A DNA stretch of 64,000 nt from Phycicoccus sp. Soil802 (GCF_001429605.1 NZ_LMSS01000006.1:550080-614079), one strand, 5' to 3'. Positions 35,050 to 44,576 are shown, numbered from the stretch's first letter. Notes: generated from the sequence alone by a model not told the origin. Numbers and translations: made by a program.

Positions 35050-35535
35050 CTAGCGTCCCTCGCCCGAGGCGCGCCGGGCCTGGCTGAGCGCGCGCTGCGT
35101 GTCACGGGTGTCCTGGCGCTCGCGCAGGGCATGCCGCTTGTCGTACTGCTTCTTGCCCTTGGCGATCGCGATCTCGACCTTGGCCCGGCCGTCCTTGAAG
35201 TAGAGCTGGAGCGGCACGATGGTGTGGCCGCTCTCGGTCGACTTCTTCATGATCTTGGCCAGCTCCACGCGGTGCAGCAGCAGCTTGCGGCGGCGCCGCG
35301 GGGTGTGGTTGGTCCAGTTGCCGTTGACGTACTCGGGGATGTGCACGCCTTCGAGCCACAGCTCGTCGCCCCGCCAGGTCGCGTAGCCGTCGATGAGCGA
35401 GGCGCGACCCATCCGCAGCGACTTGACCTCGGTGCCCATCAGGACGAGCCCGGCCTCGAAGGTGTCCTCGATGAGGTAGTCGTGGCGCGCCTTCTTGTTG
35501 CTCGCCACCACCTTGCGACCTTGTTCCTTGGCCAC
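35050..35535 (-). CDS. smpB: SsrA-binding protein SmpB
   Basis: The tmRNA partner for trans-translation, 161 residues. Motifs are [32 protein letters not shown] (read as KKARHDY and GTEVKSLR), the GYA segment, [12 protein letters not shown] and the basic C-terminal tail [23 protein letters not shown] that enters the ribosomal mRNA channel. GTG 35535 has GAAGGA 6 nt upstream and gives the usual VAKEQG N-terminus; ATG 35553 is less likely. It is last in the conserved order prfB-ftsE-ftsX-M23-smpB. Confidence 0.96.
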   Translation of the reverse strand: MAKEQGRKVVASNKKARHDYLIEDTFEAGLVLMGTEVKSLRMGRASLIDGYATWRGDELWLEGVHIPEYVNGNWTNHTPRRRRKLLLHRVELAKIMKKSTESGHTIVPLQLYFKDGRAKVEIAIAKGKKQYDKRHALRERQDTRDTQRALSQARRASGEGR

Positions 35536-35675
35536 TGCACGTCCTTCGGTCATCGCTGGGTCGCCGTGGTCGACAGCCGACCCGGCGAGGCAACGCTACC
35601 TGCCGGACCGGGTAAGCCGGCCAGTCGGTTTCCGTGCGGCGCGCCGGACCACCCGCCAGCCGACGGCCACCGACC

Positions 35676-37040
35676 TCAGAGCCAGCGCCGCGGGTCCCTC
35701 GGGATGCCGTCCTCGTAGGTCTCGAAGTGCAGGTGGCAGCCGGTCGACGAGCCCGTGGTCCCGACGTAGCCGATGACCTGGCCACGCGAGACGTTGCCGC
35801 CCCGCACGGCATACCGCTCCATGTGGTTGTAGGTGGTCACGAGGTCGACGCCGCGGACGATGCCGTGGTCGATCATGATCCGGTTGCCGTAGCCGCCGCC
35901 CCAGCCGCGCGAGATGATGTGGCCGGACGCCGCCGCCCTGATCGGGGTGCCGCAGTTGGCCGCGAAGTCGCGCCCGGCGTGCAGGCGCCAGTAGTGCAGG
36001 ATCGGGTGGTAGCGCATCCCGAACTCGGAGGAGATCCAGCCCTCGGACGGGCGCGACAGGTAGCCGCCGGAGGACGAGATCGGCGGCGGCACCGGCTTGT
36101 GGTGCTTGCGCAGCCAGGCGGCCCGACGGGCCGCCGCGAGCTTCGCGGCCCTGGCCCGGGCGACGAGGACGCGCTGCAGCCTCGCCTGCTCCTTCTGCGC
36201 CGCGTCGAGCTTGGTCTTCTCGGCCTTCTTCTGGGCCTCGAGCGCCTTGGACTGGGCTGTCTGCTGGGCGGCGAGGGCGTCGAGCCTGGCCTTCGCGGCC
36301 GCCGCGGCGGCGCGGGCCTTCTGTGCCCTGGCCAGAGCGGCCTCGGCCTGCTTCTTGGCCGCCTGGACCTGCACCTTGAGCGCCTTGATGTGCGCCTCCT
36401 GGGCGGTCGCCGCGGCGCGGGCGGTGGCGAGCCGGGTGAGCGACTGGTTCTGCACGTCCATCACGGTGTCGTTCATCGCGATGCGGTTGGCGAAGTCGTC
36501 GGGCGTGGTCGCGCTGAGGGCCACGGACAGCTGGCCCATCCCCTGGTCCTGGTAGAGCTGCGCGGCGAACCGGGCCACCCGGGTGCGGGTCTCGGCCAGC
36601 TGGGCGCGAGTGGCCGCGAGCTCGTCGACCGCGCGGGCCTCGTTGGCGCGGGCGACCTCGAGCCGCACCGCCATCTCGTCGTTGTAGGCGTCGGCCCTGG
36701 ACACGGCGGCGGTGGCCTTGTCGAGCGCGGCCTGGGCCCCCGGCAGCGCGGCCTGCGTGCGGCGCAGCGCGAGGTAGGCGTTCTTCAGGCTGGCCGAGGT
36801 GTCCTCGAGCTCCTCCTTGAGGGACTCGATCTCCTTGTCGACCTGCTTCTTCGCCTTGCCCGGGTCACCAGCCGCCGGCGCGGTCCCGACCGCGGACCCC
36901 AGGACGGGTGCGGCGGCCAGCGACGGGGTGGCGACACCGACTGAGCACGCGACGGCCAGCCCGAGGGCCAGCAGGCGGACGCGGCGGGACCCGCGACCGA
37001 GGGGCAGGTGGGCGCGAGACGGCGGGGGGATTGCGCTCAT
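35676..37040 (-). CDS. Secreted coiled-coil M23 peptidoglycan endopeptidase (EnvC-like)
   Basis: A 454-residue exported protein. The signal peptide lies about residues 15-45 and a long Ala/Lys/Gln coiled coil about 60-310. A C-terminal LytM/M23 domain (about 340-454) has zinc ligands in HAGRDFAAN and HLHFE (His at about 436), so the site looks catalytically intact. Encoded directly after ftsX, it matches the FtsEX-EnvC logic in which FtsX engages the coiled coil to activate wall hydrolysis; mycobacteria use an NlpC/P60 protein (RipC) instead. ATG 37040 is used; ATG 37049 is possible, and neither has a strong ribosome binding site. Confidence 0.9.
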   Translation of the reverse strand: MSAIPPPSRAHLPLGRGSRRVRLLALGLAVACSVGVATPSLAAAPVLGSAVGTAPAAGDPGKAKKQVDKEIESLKEELEDTSASLKNAYLALRRTQAALPGAQAALDKATAAVSRADAYNDEMAVRLEVARANEARAVDELAATRAQLAETRTRVARFAAQLYQDQGMGQLSVALSATTPDDFANRIAMNDTVMDVQNQSLTRLATARAAATAQEAHIKALKVQVQAAKKQAEAALARAQKARAAAAAAKARLDALAAQQTAQSKALEAQKKAEKTKLDAAQKEQARLQRVLVARARAAKLAAARRAAWLRKHHKPVPPPISSSGGYLSRPSEGWISSEFGMRYHPILHYWRLHAGRDFAANCGTPIRAAASGHIISRGWGGGYGNRIMIDHGIVRGVDLVTTYNHMERYAVRGGNVSRGQVIGYVGTTGSSTGCHLHFETYEDGIPRDPRRWL

Positions 37041-37147
37041 AGGCCTCATTGGTAACACAAACCACACCCGTATCCGGGGATTGGCACCTGTGAAATGTCC
37101 GATCGGCCGACGGCTCCCCCAGCAACCGTGGCTCGAGTGGGCCCGGG

Positions 37148-38053
37148 TCAGACGCGCAGGTAGCGGCGCAGCGTGGCCCACGAGGTGAGGACCGAGACCA
37201 CGAGCATGAAGCCGACCAGCCACGGCGCCACGAACCAGATGTCGTGGGCGCCGACGAGCGGGGCGTCCTGCAGCACCGCCGAGACGCGCGGGAGCAGCGA
37301 GTCCGCCGTCACCCACAACCCGGCGATGGCCAGACCGGTGCCGGTCAGGGCGGCCAGGACGGTCTCCATGACGAACGGCAGCCGGATGGTGAAGTTCGAG
37401 GCACCGACCAGCTTCATGATCCCGGTCTCGCGCCGTCTGCTGAAGGCAGCCTGGCGGATCGTCGTGGCCATCAGCAGGATCGAGCAGAGCACCATCAGCC
37501 CGGCGAGGAACAGCGAGCCGATGGTGACGACGTTCATCACCTTGAAAAGCTTGTCGAGGGTCTTCTGCTGGTCCTGGACGCGACCGACCCCCGGGGCCCC
37601 CTCGAAGGCGCTCACCACGACCTCGTACTTCTTGGGGTCGGACAGCTGGACGCGGAAGTTCTGCGGGATGTCGCCGACCTGCAGGTAGTCCGACAGCGGC
37701 GAGTTGCGGTACTGCTCCTTGAACCGGTCGAAGGCCTGCTGCTCGGACTCGTAGTAGACGTTCTTGACCAGCGGCTTCATCTCGTCGAGCTGGCTGCGCA
37801 GGGCGTCGCGCTGCTCGTCGGTGACCGCCTTGCCGTCACAGTTGACGTCGAGGGAGTCCTTGCCGCACATGAAGATCGAGACCTGGATGCGGTCGTACCA
37901 GTAGCCCTTGAGGGTGTCGACCTGTCCCTGCGCGAGAAACCCGATGCCCATCAGGTAGACCGACACCATCGTCACCAGCATCACCGAGATGGCGATGGAC
38001 AGGTTGCGGCGCAGGCCGATCCCGATCTCGCTGAGGATGAACTGGATGCGCAT
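37148..38053 (-). CDS. ftsX: Cell division protein FtsX
   Basis: The membrane subunit of the FtsEX complex, 301 residues. Helix 1 is about 20-43 and a large extracellular domain about 45-165 (with a Cys pair FMCGKDSLDVNC). Three C-terminal helices lie near 175-197, 228-250 and 270-292. The coupling segment FSRRRETGIMKLVGAS is typical. Its ATG overlaps the ftsE stop by one base (TGATG). It transmits ATP hydrolysis by FtsE to an extracellular peptidoglycan hydrolase, here probably the M23 protein encoded next. Confidence 0.95.
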   Translation of the reverse strand: MRIQFILSEIGIGLRRNLSIAISVMLVTMVSVYLMGIGFLAQGQVDTLKGYWYDRIQVSIFMCGKDSLDVNCDGKAVTDEQRDALRSQLDEMKPLVKNVYYESEQQAFDRFKEQYRNSPLSDYLQVGDIPQNFRVQLSDPKKYEVVVSAFEGAPGVGRVQDQQKTLDKLFKVMNVVTIGSLFLAGLMVLCSILLMATTIRQAAFSRRRETGIMKLVGASNFTIRLPFVMETVLAALTGTGLAIAGLWVTADSLLPRVSAVLQDAPLVGAHDIWFVAPWLVGFMLVVSVLTSWATLRRYLRV

Positions 38054-38742
38054 CAGCGACCACTCCCGTAGACGCCCTTGTTCTCGTCACGGATGATGTG
38101 GCCGTTGCGCAGCTCGACGACGCGCTTGCGGAGCTGGTCGACGATGTCGTCGTCGTGGGTGGCCATCACGATCGTCGTGCCGGTGCGGTTGATCCGGTCG
38201 AGCAGCCGCACGATGTCGAGGCTGGTGGTGGGGTCGAGGTTTCCGGTCGGCTCGTCGCACAGCAGGATCGGTGGCTTGTTGACGAACGCGCGCGCGATGG
38301 CGACGCGCTGCTGCTCGCCACCGGAGAGCTCGTGTGGGAGGCGCTTCTCCTTGCCCTCGAGGCCGACCATCTCCAGCGTCTCGGGGACGACCTGCCGGAT
38401 GGCGTGGCCCGAGCGACCGAGCACCTGGAGCGCGAACGCGACGTTCTGGTAGACGGTCTTGTTGGGCAGCAGGCGGAAGTCCTGGAACACCGTGCCGATC
38501 TCGCGGCGCAGGCGGGGCACCTTGCGGGCCGGCAGGCTGCCGACGTCCTGACCAGCGACCAGGACGGTCCCCTGCGTGACGCCCTCCTCCTTGAGGACCA
38601 GGCGCAGCAGGGTGGACTTGCCCGAACCGGAGGCGCCCACCACGAAGACGAACTCACCACGCTCGACCTCGAGGTTGATGTCGCTCAGCGCCGGTCGGGT
38701 CGACCGGGGATAGACCTTGCTGACGTTCTCGAAACGGATCAT
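38053..38742 (-). CDS. ftsE: Cell division ATP-binding protein FtsE
   Basis: A 229-residue ABC ATPase. Walker A is [14 protein letters not shown], the signature [14 protein letters not shown] and Walker [13 protein letters not shown], with the H-loop in MATHDDDIV. The N-terminus [12 protein letters not shown] is canonical for FtsE. It is translationally coupled to ftsX. The region between ftsE and prfB (38743-38899) holds two copies of the GTATGCCG octamer and no gene. Confidence 0.96.
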   Translation of the reverse strand: MIRFENVSKVYPRSTRPALSDINLEVERGEFVFVVGASGSGKSTLLRLVLKEEGVTQGTVLVAGQDVGSLPARKVPRLRREIGTVFQDFRLLPNKTVYQNVAFALQVLGRSGHAIRQVVPETLEMVGLEGKEKRLPHELSGGEQQRVAIARAFVNKPPILLCDEPTGNLDPTTSLDIVRLLDRINRTGTTIVMATHDDDIVDQLRKRVVELRNGHIIRDENKGVYGSGR

Positions 38743-38899
38743 GCGCGCTGGGTGAGCCTCACGGGGAGATACGGGCGAACGGGACGGAAACGGCATACGT
38801 GCGCTGGTGGCGCACGCCCACCCGAGGATAGGTCGCCAACCTTGGTATGCCGCGCAGCCCCGCCTCCTCGGCGTTGCGGCCCGCCCGGACCGAGCCGCG

Positions 38900-40015
38900 T
38901 CAGCCGTCGAGCTTCTGCTGCTCCTTGCGCCACCGCACGCCGGCCTCGATGAAGCCGTCGATGTCTCCGTCGAACACGGCCGAGGGGTTGCCCACCTCGT
39001 ACTCGGTCCGCAGGTCCTTGACCATCTGGTAGGGCTGCAGGACGTAGGAGCGCATCTGGTCGCCCCACGACGCCTTGACGTCGCCGGCCATCTCCTTGCG
39101 CTCGGCGGCCTCCTCGGCCTGGCGCTGGAGCAGCAGCCGGGACTGCAGCACCCGGAGGGCGGCCGCACGGTTCTGGATCTGCGACTTCTCGTTTTGCATG
39201 GAGACCACGATCCCGGTGGGGATGTGCGTCATCCGGACCGCGGAGTCGGTGGTGTTGACGCTCTGGCCGCCGGGACCGCTGGAGCGGAAGACGTCGACCT
39301 TGATCTCGTTTTCCGGGATCTCGATCGAGTCGGTCTGCTCGATCAGCGGGATGACCTCGACCGCTGCGAAGCTGGTCTGCCGCCGCCCCTGGTTGTCGAA
39401 CGGGCTGATCCGCACGAGCCGGTGGGTGCCGGCCTCGACCGAGAGGTTGCCGAACGCGTAGGGGACGTTGATCTCGAAGGTGGCCGACTTGAGCCCGGCC
39501 TCCTCCGCGTAGGAGGTGTCCATGACCTGGGCCGGGTAGTTGTGCCGCTCGGCCCAGCGCAGGTACATCCGCATCAGCATCTCGGCGAAGTCAGCGGCAT
39601 CGACCCCACCGGCGCCCGCGCGGATCGTGATCACGGCGGCCCGCTCGTCGTACTCCCCCGACAGCAGGGTGCGGACCTCGAGCTCGCCGACCGCCTTCTG
39701 GAGCGACACGAGCTCCTTCTCGGCCTCGATCATCGTGTCGGCGTCGCCGCCGTCCTCGGTGCCCATCTCGACGAGGGTCTCGAGGTCGTCGATCCGCTGG
39801 TCCATGCCGGTGACGCGCTCGTACTCGGAGTTGGCCCGGGAGAGGGCGGAGGTGACCTGCTGGGCGGCATCCGGGTCGTCCCACAGGTCGGGGGCGGACG
39901 CCTTGGCCTCGAGCTCGGTGATCTGGGCCTGGACGGAGGCCAGGTCGGTCACCTCACGCACCGAGTCCATCGTGTTGCGGAGGTTCTTGATCTCTTGCTG
40001 GAAGTCAACGGCCAC
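38900..40015 (-). CDS. prfB: Peptide chain release factor 2
   Basis: RF2 of 371 residues, reading UGA and UAA. The specificity tripeptide SPF is in [11 protein letters not shown] and the catalytic GGQ in [17 protein letters not shown]. The GTG start at 40015 gives [16 protein letters not shown]. The reading frame is continuous, with no in-frame UGA near the N-terminus, so the programmed frameshift that autoregulates RF2 in many bacteria is absent. The gene is followed by ftsEX as in other actinobacteria. Confidence 0.96.
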   Translation of the reverse strand: MAVDFQQEIKNLRNTMDSVREVTDLASVQAQITELEAKASAPDLWDDPDAAQQVTSALSRANSEYERVTGMDQRIDDLETLVEMGTEDGGDADTMIEAEKELVSLQKAVGELEVRTLLSGEYDERAAVITIRAGAGGVDAADFAEMLMRMYLRWAERHNYPAQVMDTSYAEEAGLKSATFEINVPYAFGNLSVEAGTHRLVRISPFDNQGRRQTSFAAVEVIPLIEQTDSIEIPENEIKVDVFRSSGPGGQSVNTTDSAVRMTHIPTGIVVSMQNEKSQIQNRAAALRVLQSRLLLQRQAEEAAERKEMAGDVKASWGDQMRSYVLQPYQMVKDLRTEYEVGNPSAVFDGDIDGFIEAGVRWRKEQQKLDG

Positions 40016-40089
40016 GAGACCCAACTCTATGGCACCTCGCGCACGCCCCCGACCTTCCGGCGCCGAGCAGCGAGCCGGGCAGGGAGACA

Positions 40090-40123
40090 GGTATGCCGCG
40101 TGGCCCAGGCCACGCGGCATACC
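40090..40123 (-). terminator. Perfect hairpin with inverted GTATGCCG octamers
   Basis: GGTATGCCGCGTGGCC at 40090-40105 and its exact complement at 40108-40123 form a 16-bp stem with a 2-nt tip (or a 14-bp stem with a 6-nt loop). It lies 20 nt past the gntP stop and upstream of prfB, so it should end the gluconate operon transcript. Both arms contain the octamer. Confidence 0.82.
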
Positions 40124-40143
40124 CACCTCCCACGAGCCGTGGG

Positions 40144-41550
40144 TCAGACGACCAGGCCGAGGATGAGGACGAAGACCAGGCCGGAGACGGAGAGCAGCGT
40201 CTCCATCAGCGACCAGGACTTGATGGTCTGGCCGACCGAGAGGCCGAAGTACTCCTTGACCAGCCAGAAGCCGGCGTCGTTGACGTGGGAGAAGAACACC
40301 GAGCCGGCGCCGATCGCGAGGACCAGCAGCGACACCTCGGGCGTGCTCATCCCGGCGGCGAGGGGCGCGAGGATGCCGGACGCCGTGACCGTCGCGACGG
40401 TGGCCGAGCCGGTGGCGAGGCGGATCAGGACGGCAACGACCCAGGCGAGCAGGAGGATGCTGACGCCACTGCCCTCCACCCAGTCGGCGACCAGCTGGCC
40501 GATGCCGGTGTCGACCAGGGTCTGCTTGAACCCGCCGCCGGCGGCGACGATGAGCAGGATGCCGGCGATGGGCGGCAGCGACTTCTCGAGCGAGGAGGCC
40601 AGCTCCTTGGTGCCCATGCCGGCGCCACGGCCGAGGGTGAACATGCCCACGATGACCGCGATGAGCAGCGCGATGATCGGGGTGCCGAGGAAGTCGAGCA
40701 CGGTGCGGACCGCGTTGCCGTCCTCGGCGAAGATGTCGGCGAGCGCCTTGCCCATCATCAGGACCACGGGGGTCAGGACCGCGAACAGCGTGACCGCGAA
40801 GGTGGGGCGCTGGAGCCTCGCCTCCGGCTCCTCACCGGTGCCGAAGAACTCGGGAGCGGGGACGTCGACCCAGCGGCCGGCGAACCGGGCGAAGAGCGGG
40901 CCGGCGATCGCGATGGTCGGCAGGGCGATCAGCACGCCGAAGGCCAGGGTGATGCCGAGGTTGGCCTTCAGGGCGTCGATCGCCACGAGCGGCCCGGGGT
41001 GGGGCGGCACCAGGCCGTGCATCGCGGAGAGACCGGCCAGCGCGGGGATGCCGACCTTGACGATCGACAGCTGCGCGCGCCGGGCCACCAGGAAGATCAC
41101 CGGCATCAGCAGGACGAGGCCGATCTCGAAGAACATCGGCAGGCCGATCAGCGCACCGACGCCGGCCATCGCCCAGGGCAGGGTGCGGGGAGAGGACCGC
41201 CCGACGATGGTGTCGACGATCTCGTCGGCGCCACCGGAGTCGGCCAGCAGCTTGCCGAACATCGCGCCGAGCGCGATCAGCGTGCCAACCCCGGCTGCGG
41301 TCGAGCCGAAGCCCTTGGTGAAGCTGTCGATGGTGTCGGACATCGCCACACCGGCCACCGCCCCCACCGTCAAGGAGCCGAGGGTCAGGCCGAGGAACGG
41401 GTGGAGCTTGAAGCGGGTGATCAGCACGACGATCACGGCGATGCCGAGCAGCGCCGCCGGGATCAGCCGGGCCGCCGGGATGTCGGGGACCTCGGCGGCG
41501 TCGGCCGCGGTCAGGAGGGGGTGCAACAGGGAGAGGACGTCGCTGGTCAT
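40144..41550 (-). CDS. GntP-family gluconate permease
   Basis: A 468-residue transporter with about 12-14 helices of the GntP family (gluconate:H+ symporters). Typical motifs are [31 protein letters not shown] and [16 protein letters not shown]. It is coupled to gluconokinase by a 4-nt ATGA overlap and sits opposite a FadR-type regulator, defining a gluconate uptake and phosphorylation operon. Specificity is inferred from gluconokinase next to it. Confidence 0.94.
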   Translation of the reverse strand: MTSDVLSLLHPLLTAADAAEVPDIPAARLIPAALLGIAVIVVLITRFKLHPFLGLTLGSLTVGAVAGVAMSDTIDSFTKGFGSTAAGVGTLIALGAMFGKLLADSGGADEIVDTIVGRSSPRTLPWAMAGVGALIGLPMFFEIGLVLLMPVIFLVARRAQLSIVKVGIPALAGLSAMHGLVPPHPGPLVAIDALKANLGITLAFGVLIALPTIAIAGPLFARFAGRWVDVPAPEFFGTGEEPEARLQRPTFAVTLFAVLTPVVLMMGKALADIFAEDGNAVRTVLDFLGTPIIALLIAVIVGMFTLGRGAGMGTKELASSLEKSLPPIAGILLIVAAGGGFKQTLVDTGIGQLVADWVEGSGVSILLLAWVVAVLIRLATGSATVATVTASGILAPLAAGMSTPEVSLLVLAIGAGSVFFSHVNDAGFWLVKEYFGLSVGQTIKSWSLMETLLSVSGLVFVLILGLVV

Positions 41551-42173
41551 GCGTGGTCACGCCTTTCGGGGGAGTGGCCGGCCGGTGGGGTGAGGCCGGA
41601 GGGGGTGGTGAGGCCGGAGGGGGCGGTGAGGCCGGAGGGGGCGGTGAGGATGGAGGGGGCGGTGAGGATGGCGACGGACTCGTCGACGAGGGTGTCGACC
41701 GGCTGGGCCACGTCGAGGGTGGCGCCGAGCTCGTCCGGCTGGAGCACCTCGAGCGTCGCGAACTGCGAGTCGATCAGGGCGGCGGGCATGAAATGACCCG
41801 GTCGGCCGGCGACGCGGGCGGCGAGGACGTCGCGGTCGCCGTGCAGGTGCAGGTAGATGGCTTGGGGAGCGGCCGCGCTGAGCACGTCACGGTAGGCACG
41901 CTTGAGGGCGGAGCAGCTGGCGACTCCGCCGGTGGCGGCGTGCTCGGCCAGCCAGGTGGCGATGGCCTCGAGCCAGGGCCCGCGGTCGTCGTCGTCGAGC
42001 GGGATGCCCGCCGACATCTTGGCGATGTTGGCCTCGGGGTGGAAGTCGTCGGCGTCCGCGAAGGGGACCCGCAGGCGCTGGGCGAGGGCCGCGCCGACGG
42101 TCGTCTTGCCTGACCCGGACACCCCCATCATCACGACTAGGGGCGGTGCGGGGTGTTCCGGTGCTGCAGGCAT
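41547..42173 (-). CDS. gntK: Gluconokinase with repetitive C-terminal tail
   Basis: A 208-residue P-loop kinase making 6-phosphogluconate. It has MMGVSGSGKTTVGAALAQ (Walker A, about 15-30), FADADDFHPEANIAKM and SCSALKRAYRDVL, followed by GRPGHFMPAALIDSQ. The usual protein ends near residue 165. This one carries about 45 additional residues with LTAPSG-type hexapeptide repeats encoded by an 18-bp tandem repeat. ATG 42173 has AGGAG 7 nt upstream and is preferred to 42206. The tail is probably dispensable. Confidence 0.94.
   Translation of the reverse strand: MPAAPEHPAPPLVVMMGVSGSGKTTVGAALAQRLRVPFADADDFHPEANIAKMSAGIPLDDDDRGPWLEAIATWLAEHAATGGVASCSALKRAYRDVLSAAAPQAIYLHLHGDRDVLAARVAGRPGHFMPAALIDSQFATLEVLQPDELGATLDVAQPVDTLVDESVAILTAPSILTAPSGLTAPSGLTTPSGLTPPAGHSPERRDHA
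41590..41671 (-). repeat. 18-bp minisatellite in gntK
   Basis: There are 4.5 copies of the unit GTGAGGCCGGAGGGGGCG (plus-strand view) starting at 41590, 41608, 41626, 41644 and 41662. The first three are nearly identical and the last two differ by CC to AT. Each encodes six residues of the gluconokinase tail, so copy number changes keep frame. Confidence 0.9.
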
Positions 42174-42239
42174 GGGCTGACTCCTGTGTCGGCTCGGGCT
42201 CGTCATCGAGGACCTGTCGACCAGAGTGGCTCATCAGAA

Positions 42240-42290
42240 CGGCTTTATCAAGACTTGGAGACAAATAAATATTATTTAAATGACCGACCA
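42240..42290. promoter_or_regulatory. AT-rich divergent promoter of gntK-gntP and the FadR regulator
   Basis: The region around 42261-42280 is almost pure A/T (acaaataaatattatttaaa), very unusual in this GC-rich window. It contains ATTTAAAT and the near-palindrome AAATAAATATTATTT. It lies between the divergent gluconate genes and their probable regulator, so it likely holds overlapping -10 elements and operator sites. Exact boxes cannot be fixed by eye. Confidence 0.55.
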
Positions 42291-42322
42291 CCTGTTCGCA
42301 TCATGTCTGGCAGGCTGGACCC

Positions 42323-43060
42323 ATGAGCGACACCCCCACCTCCCCCGCCGGCCACGAGGTGGGCCTGCACGCCGGCGTCCTCGACCGGCTGGGCCAGGAG
42401 ATCGTGTCCGGCACGCTGGCGGTCGACTCGGTGGTGCGGATCGACCAGCTCGACGAGCGGTTCGGGGTCTCGCGGTCGGTGGTGCGCGAGGCCGTGCGGG
42501 TGCTGTCCTCGATGGGACTCGTCGAGACGCGGCGCCGACTCGGCGTGCGCGTGCTCCCTTCGGCACAGTGGAACGTCTTCGACCCGCGGGTGATCCGCTG
42601 GCGCCTCGACGGGCCCGACCGGGAGGACCAGCTGGTCTCCCTCGGGGAGCTGCGCCGCGGCTTCGAACCCGTGGCCGCCGAGCTGGCCGCCGACCGCGCC
42701 ACCCCCGACCAGTGCGGGGCGATGGCGGCCGCCGTCATGCAGATGACCGTGCACGCGAAGTCGGGCGACCTGGTCGCCTACCTCGAGGCCGACAAGGACT
42801 TCCACCGCACCATGCTCGAGGCCTCGGGCAACGAGATGCTCGCGGCCCTCTCGAGCGTGGTGGCCGAGGTGCTCTCCGGGCGCACCCACCACGACCTGAT
42901 GCCCCGCACGCCCAACCCTGCGGCCATCCGCCTGCACGGCGAGGTCGCGCAAGCCATCGGCTCGGGCGACAGCAAGGCCGCCAGCGCCGCCATGGCCGCG
43001 ATCATCGACGAGGCGAGCGCCGCCGTCCGCGAGACGAAGGCCTCGGGCCGCCGCAGCTGA
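42323..43060 (+). CDS. FadR-subfamily GntR transcriptional regulator
   Basis: A 245-residue regulator. The GntR winged helix (about 15-80) reads VLDRLGQEIVSGTL, LDERFGVSRSVVREAVRVLSSMGLVETRRRLG. The all-helical FCD effector domain (about 95-235) has metal-ligand-type residues in DKDFHRTMLEASGN and AIRLHGEVAQAI. It is divergent from gluconokinase/gluconate permease and so is the likely gluconate-responsive repressor of that operon and of itself. Confidence 0.93.
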   Translation: MSDTPTSPAGHEVGLHAGVLDRLGQEIVSGTLAVDSVVRIDQLDERFGVSRSVVREAVRVLSSMGLVETRRRLGVRVLPSAQWNVFDPRVIRWRLDGPDREDQLVSLGELRRGFEPVAAELAADRATPDQCGAMAAAVMQMTVHAKSGDLVAYLEADKDFHRTMLEASGNEMLAALSSVVAEVLSGRTHHDLMPRTPNPAAIRLHGEVAQAIGSGDSKAASAAMAAIIDEASAAVRETKASGRRS

Positions 43061-43081
43061 CGGACGGCCCGCTCCCACGCC

Positions 43082-44476
43082 TCACAGCTCGCAGGTGTTG
43101 ACCAGGTCGCCGACTGCGGGTCGGGGGCGCAGTCCGTCGGCCGGCGGCTGCACACCGTCCTCCACCCAGGCGGTGAGGTCGTCGAACGCCGTCCGCGCGC
43201 ACGGCAGGAGCGGGCGCAGCCGGTCTGGGTACGCGGCATACAGGCCGTCGGTGTGGGTGCCGTCCTCGACGCGGTAGTAGCGGTGCAGCGCACCGGAGCC
43301 CGCGTCGTCGACCAGCTGTTCGTAGACGTCGGCGTCGGTCGCCGGCGGAAGGAGGGTGTCGAGCGTCCCCTGCACAGTCAGCATCGGCTTCCCGATCTTC
43401 CCGGTCAGCTGCACGGACGCCACCGCCCGCTTCACCGCGGCCGGGCGGGCGGCGTACTCGTAGTCGGCGTCGCAGCTCGGGGTTCCGCTGGCGCAGAACG
43501 GGATCCCGGCCTTGAGGTCGCCGTCGAAGGTGGGGTCGAGCTCCTCGCGGTAGATGCGCTGGGTCAGGTCCCAGTACACCGCCTCGTGGAACGGCCAGAG
43601 GAACTCCGAGCCCGCTGCGAAGCCGGCTCCGATGATCGCGTCGTGCGCCGCCTGGTCTCCCGTCGCGGCATACGCGGGGTAGTTCCTGATCGCGGTCGGC
43701 AGGTAGGTCAGCAGGTTCGGGCCGTCGGCGCGGAACAACGTCCCCTCCCAGTCGAGCCCACCGTCGTAGAGGTCGGGGCGGTTCTCCAGCTGCCACCGGG
43801 CGAGGTAGCCGCCGTTGGAGATCCCGAACAGGTAGGTGCGTTGCGGCGCTGCGGCGTAGACCTGCTTGACCACCCGCTTCGTGGCGATGGTCAGCTGGGT
43901 CACCCGCGAGTGCCACTCAGCGATCGACCCGCCCGGCGCCGAGCCGTCGTCGTAGAAGGCCGCGCCGGTGTTGCCCTTGTCGGTCGACGCGAAGGCGTAG
44001 CCCTTGGCCAGCACCCAGTCGCCGATGATGAAGTCGTTGGCGTACTGCCCCCGCACCCCGGGCGCGCCGCTGATGACGAGCCCGCCGTTCCAGTCGTCGG
44101 GGATCCTGATCACGAACTGGCTGTCGTGCCTCCAGCCGTTGTTGGCGTTGGTGGTCGAGGTGTCGGGGAAGTACCCGTCGACCTGGATGCCCGGCACGCC
44201 CGAGGGGTTCGTGGTCCCGGCGGCGTGCAGGCCGGCCCAGTCGTTCGGGTTGGTGTGGCCACTGGCGACCGTGCCGGCCGTGGTGAGGTCGGCGAGGCAC
44301 GCCACCTCCTGCAGCTCGGCGCCAGGCACGGCGATCTTGGCCAGGCGCGCGCAGTGGCCGCCGTGCGGCTTGTCCGCGGCGGCCGGCGTGGCGGCGGCGA
44401 GTGCGCCCCCGAGCGCGAGCGCGAGCGTGGCGGTGAGGGCGGCGGTGCGGCGGCGTGACGTCGTTGTCAGTGGCAT
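43082..44476 (-). CDS. Secreted alpha/beta-hydrolase
   Basis: A 464-residue exported protein. The Tat/Sec-like signal (MPLTTTSRRRTAALTATLALALGG, cleaved near residue 35) includes RRR but no clear RR-x-FLK. The hydrolase domain has the nucleophile elbow FGISNGGYLARW (G-x-S-x-G, about 218-229), several Cys pairs and a late EDGTHTDGLY with the probable catalytic His. It resembles tannase/feruloyl-esterase-like or 3-hydroxybutyrate-oligomer-hydrolase-like enzymes; I cannot choose. It is a single gene oriented away from the PadR gene. Confidence 0.8.
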   Translation of the reverse strand: MPLTTTSRRRTAALTATLALALGGALAAATPAAADKPHGGHCARLAKIAVPGAELQEVACLADLTTAGTVASGHTNPNDWAGLHAAGTTNPSGVPGIQVDGYFPDTSTTNANNGWRHDSQFVIRIPDDWNGGLVISGAPGVRGQYANDFIIGDWVLAKGYAFASTDKGNTGAAFYDDGSAPGGSIAEWHSRVTQLTIATKRVVKQVYAAAPQRTYLFGISNGGYLARWQLENRPDLYDGGLDWEGTLFRADGPNLLTYLPTAIRNYPAYAATGDQAAHDAIIGAGFAAGSEFLWPFHEAVYWDLTQRIYREELDPTFDGDLKAGIPFCASGTPSCDADYEYAARPAAVKRAVASVQLTGKIGKPMLTVQGTLDTLLPPATDADVYEQLVDDAGSGALHRYYRVEDGTHTDGLYAAYPDRLRPLLPCARTAFDDLTAWVEDGVQPPADGLRPRPAVGDLVNTCEL

Positions 44477-44576
44477 GCGGTCATGCAACCCCCGCGGCTT
44501 CCGCCCCTCAATGTGGGTGCCCCACACAAACCGGTGTGCCGCGTGTGCGCCGCCGGCTGCCCCGCTCACCTCTCTT

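Noticed and set aside
38900..40015. Programmed +1 frameshift in prfB
   Set aside because: The reading frame is uninterrupted from the GTG and no CUU-UGA type slip site is present near the N-terminus.
38807..41593. 928-codon plus-strand open frame opposite prfB and gntP
   Set aside because: Antisense shadow of prfB, gntP and the intervening terminator; it even reads through the hairpin at 40090.
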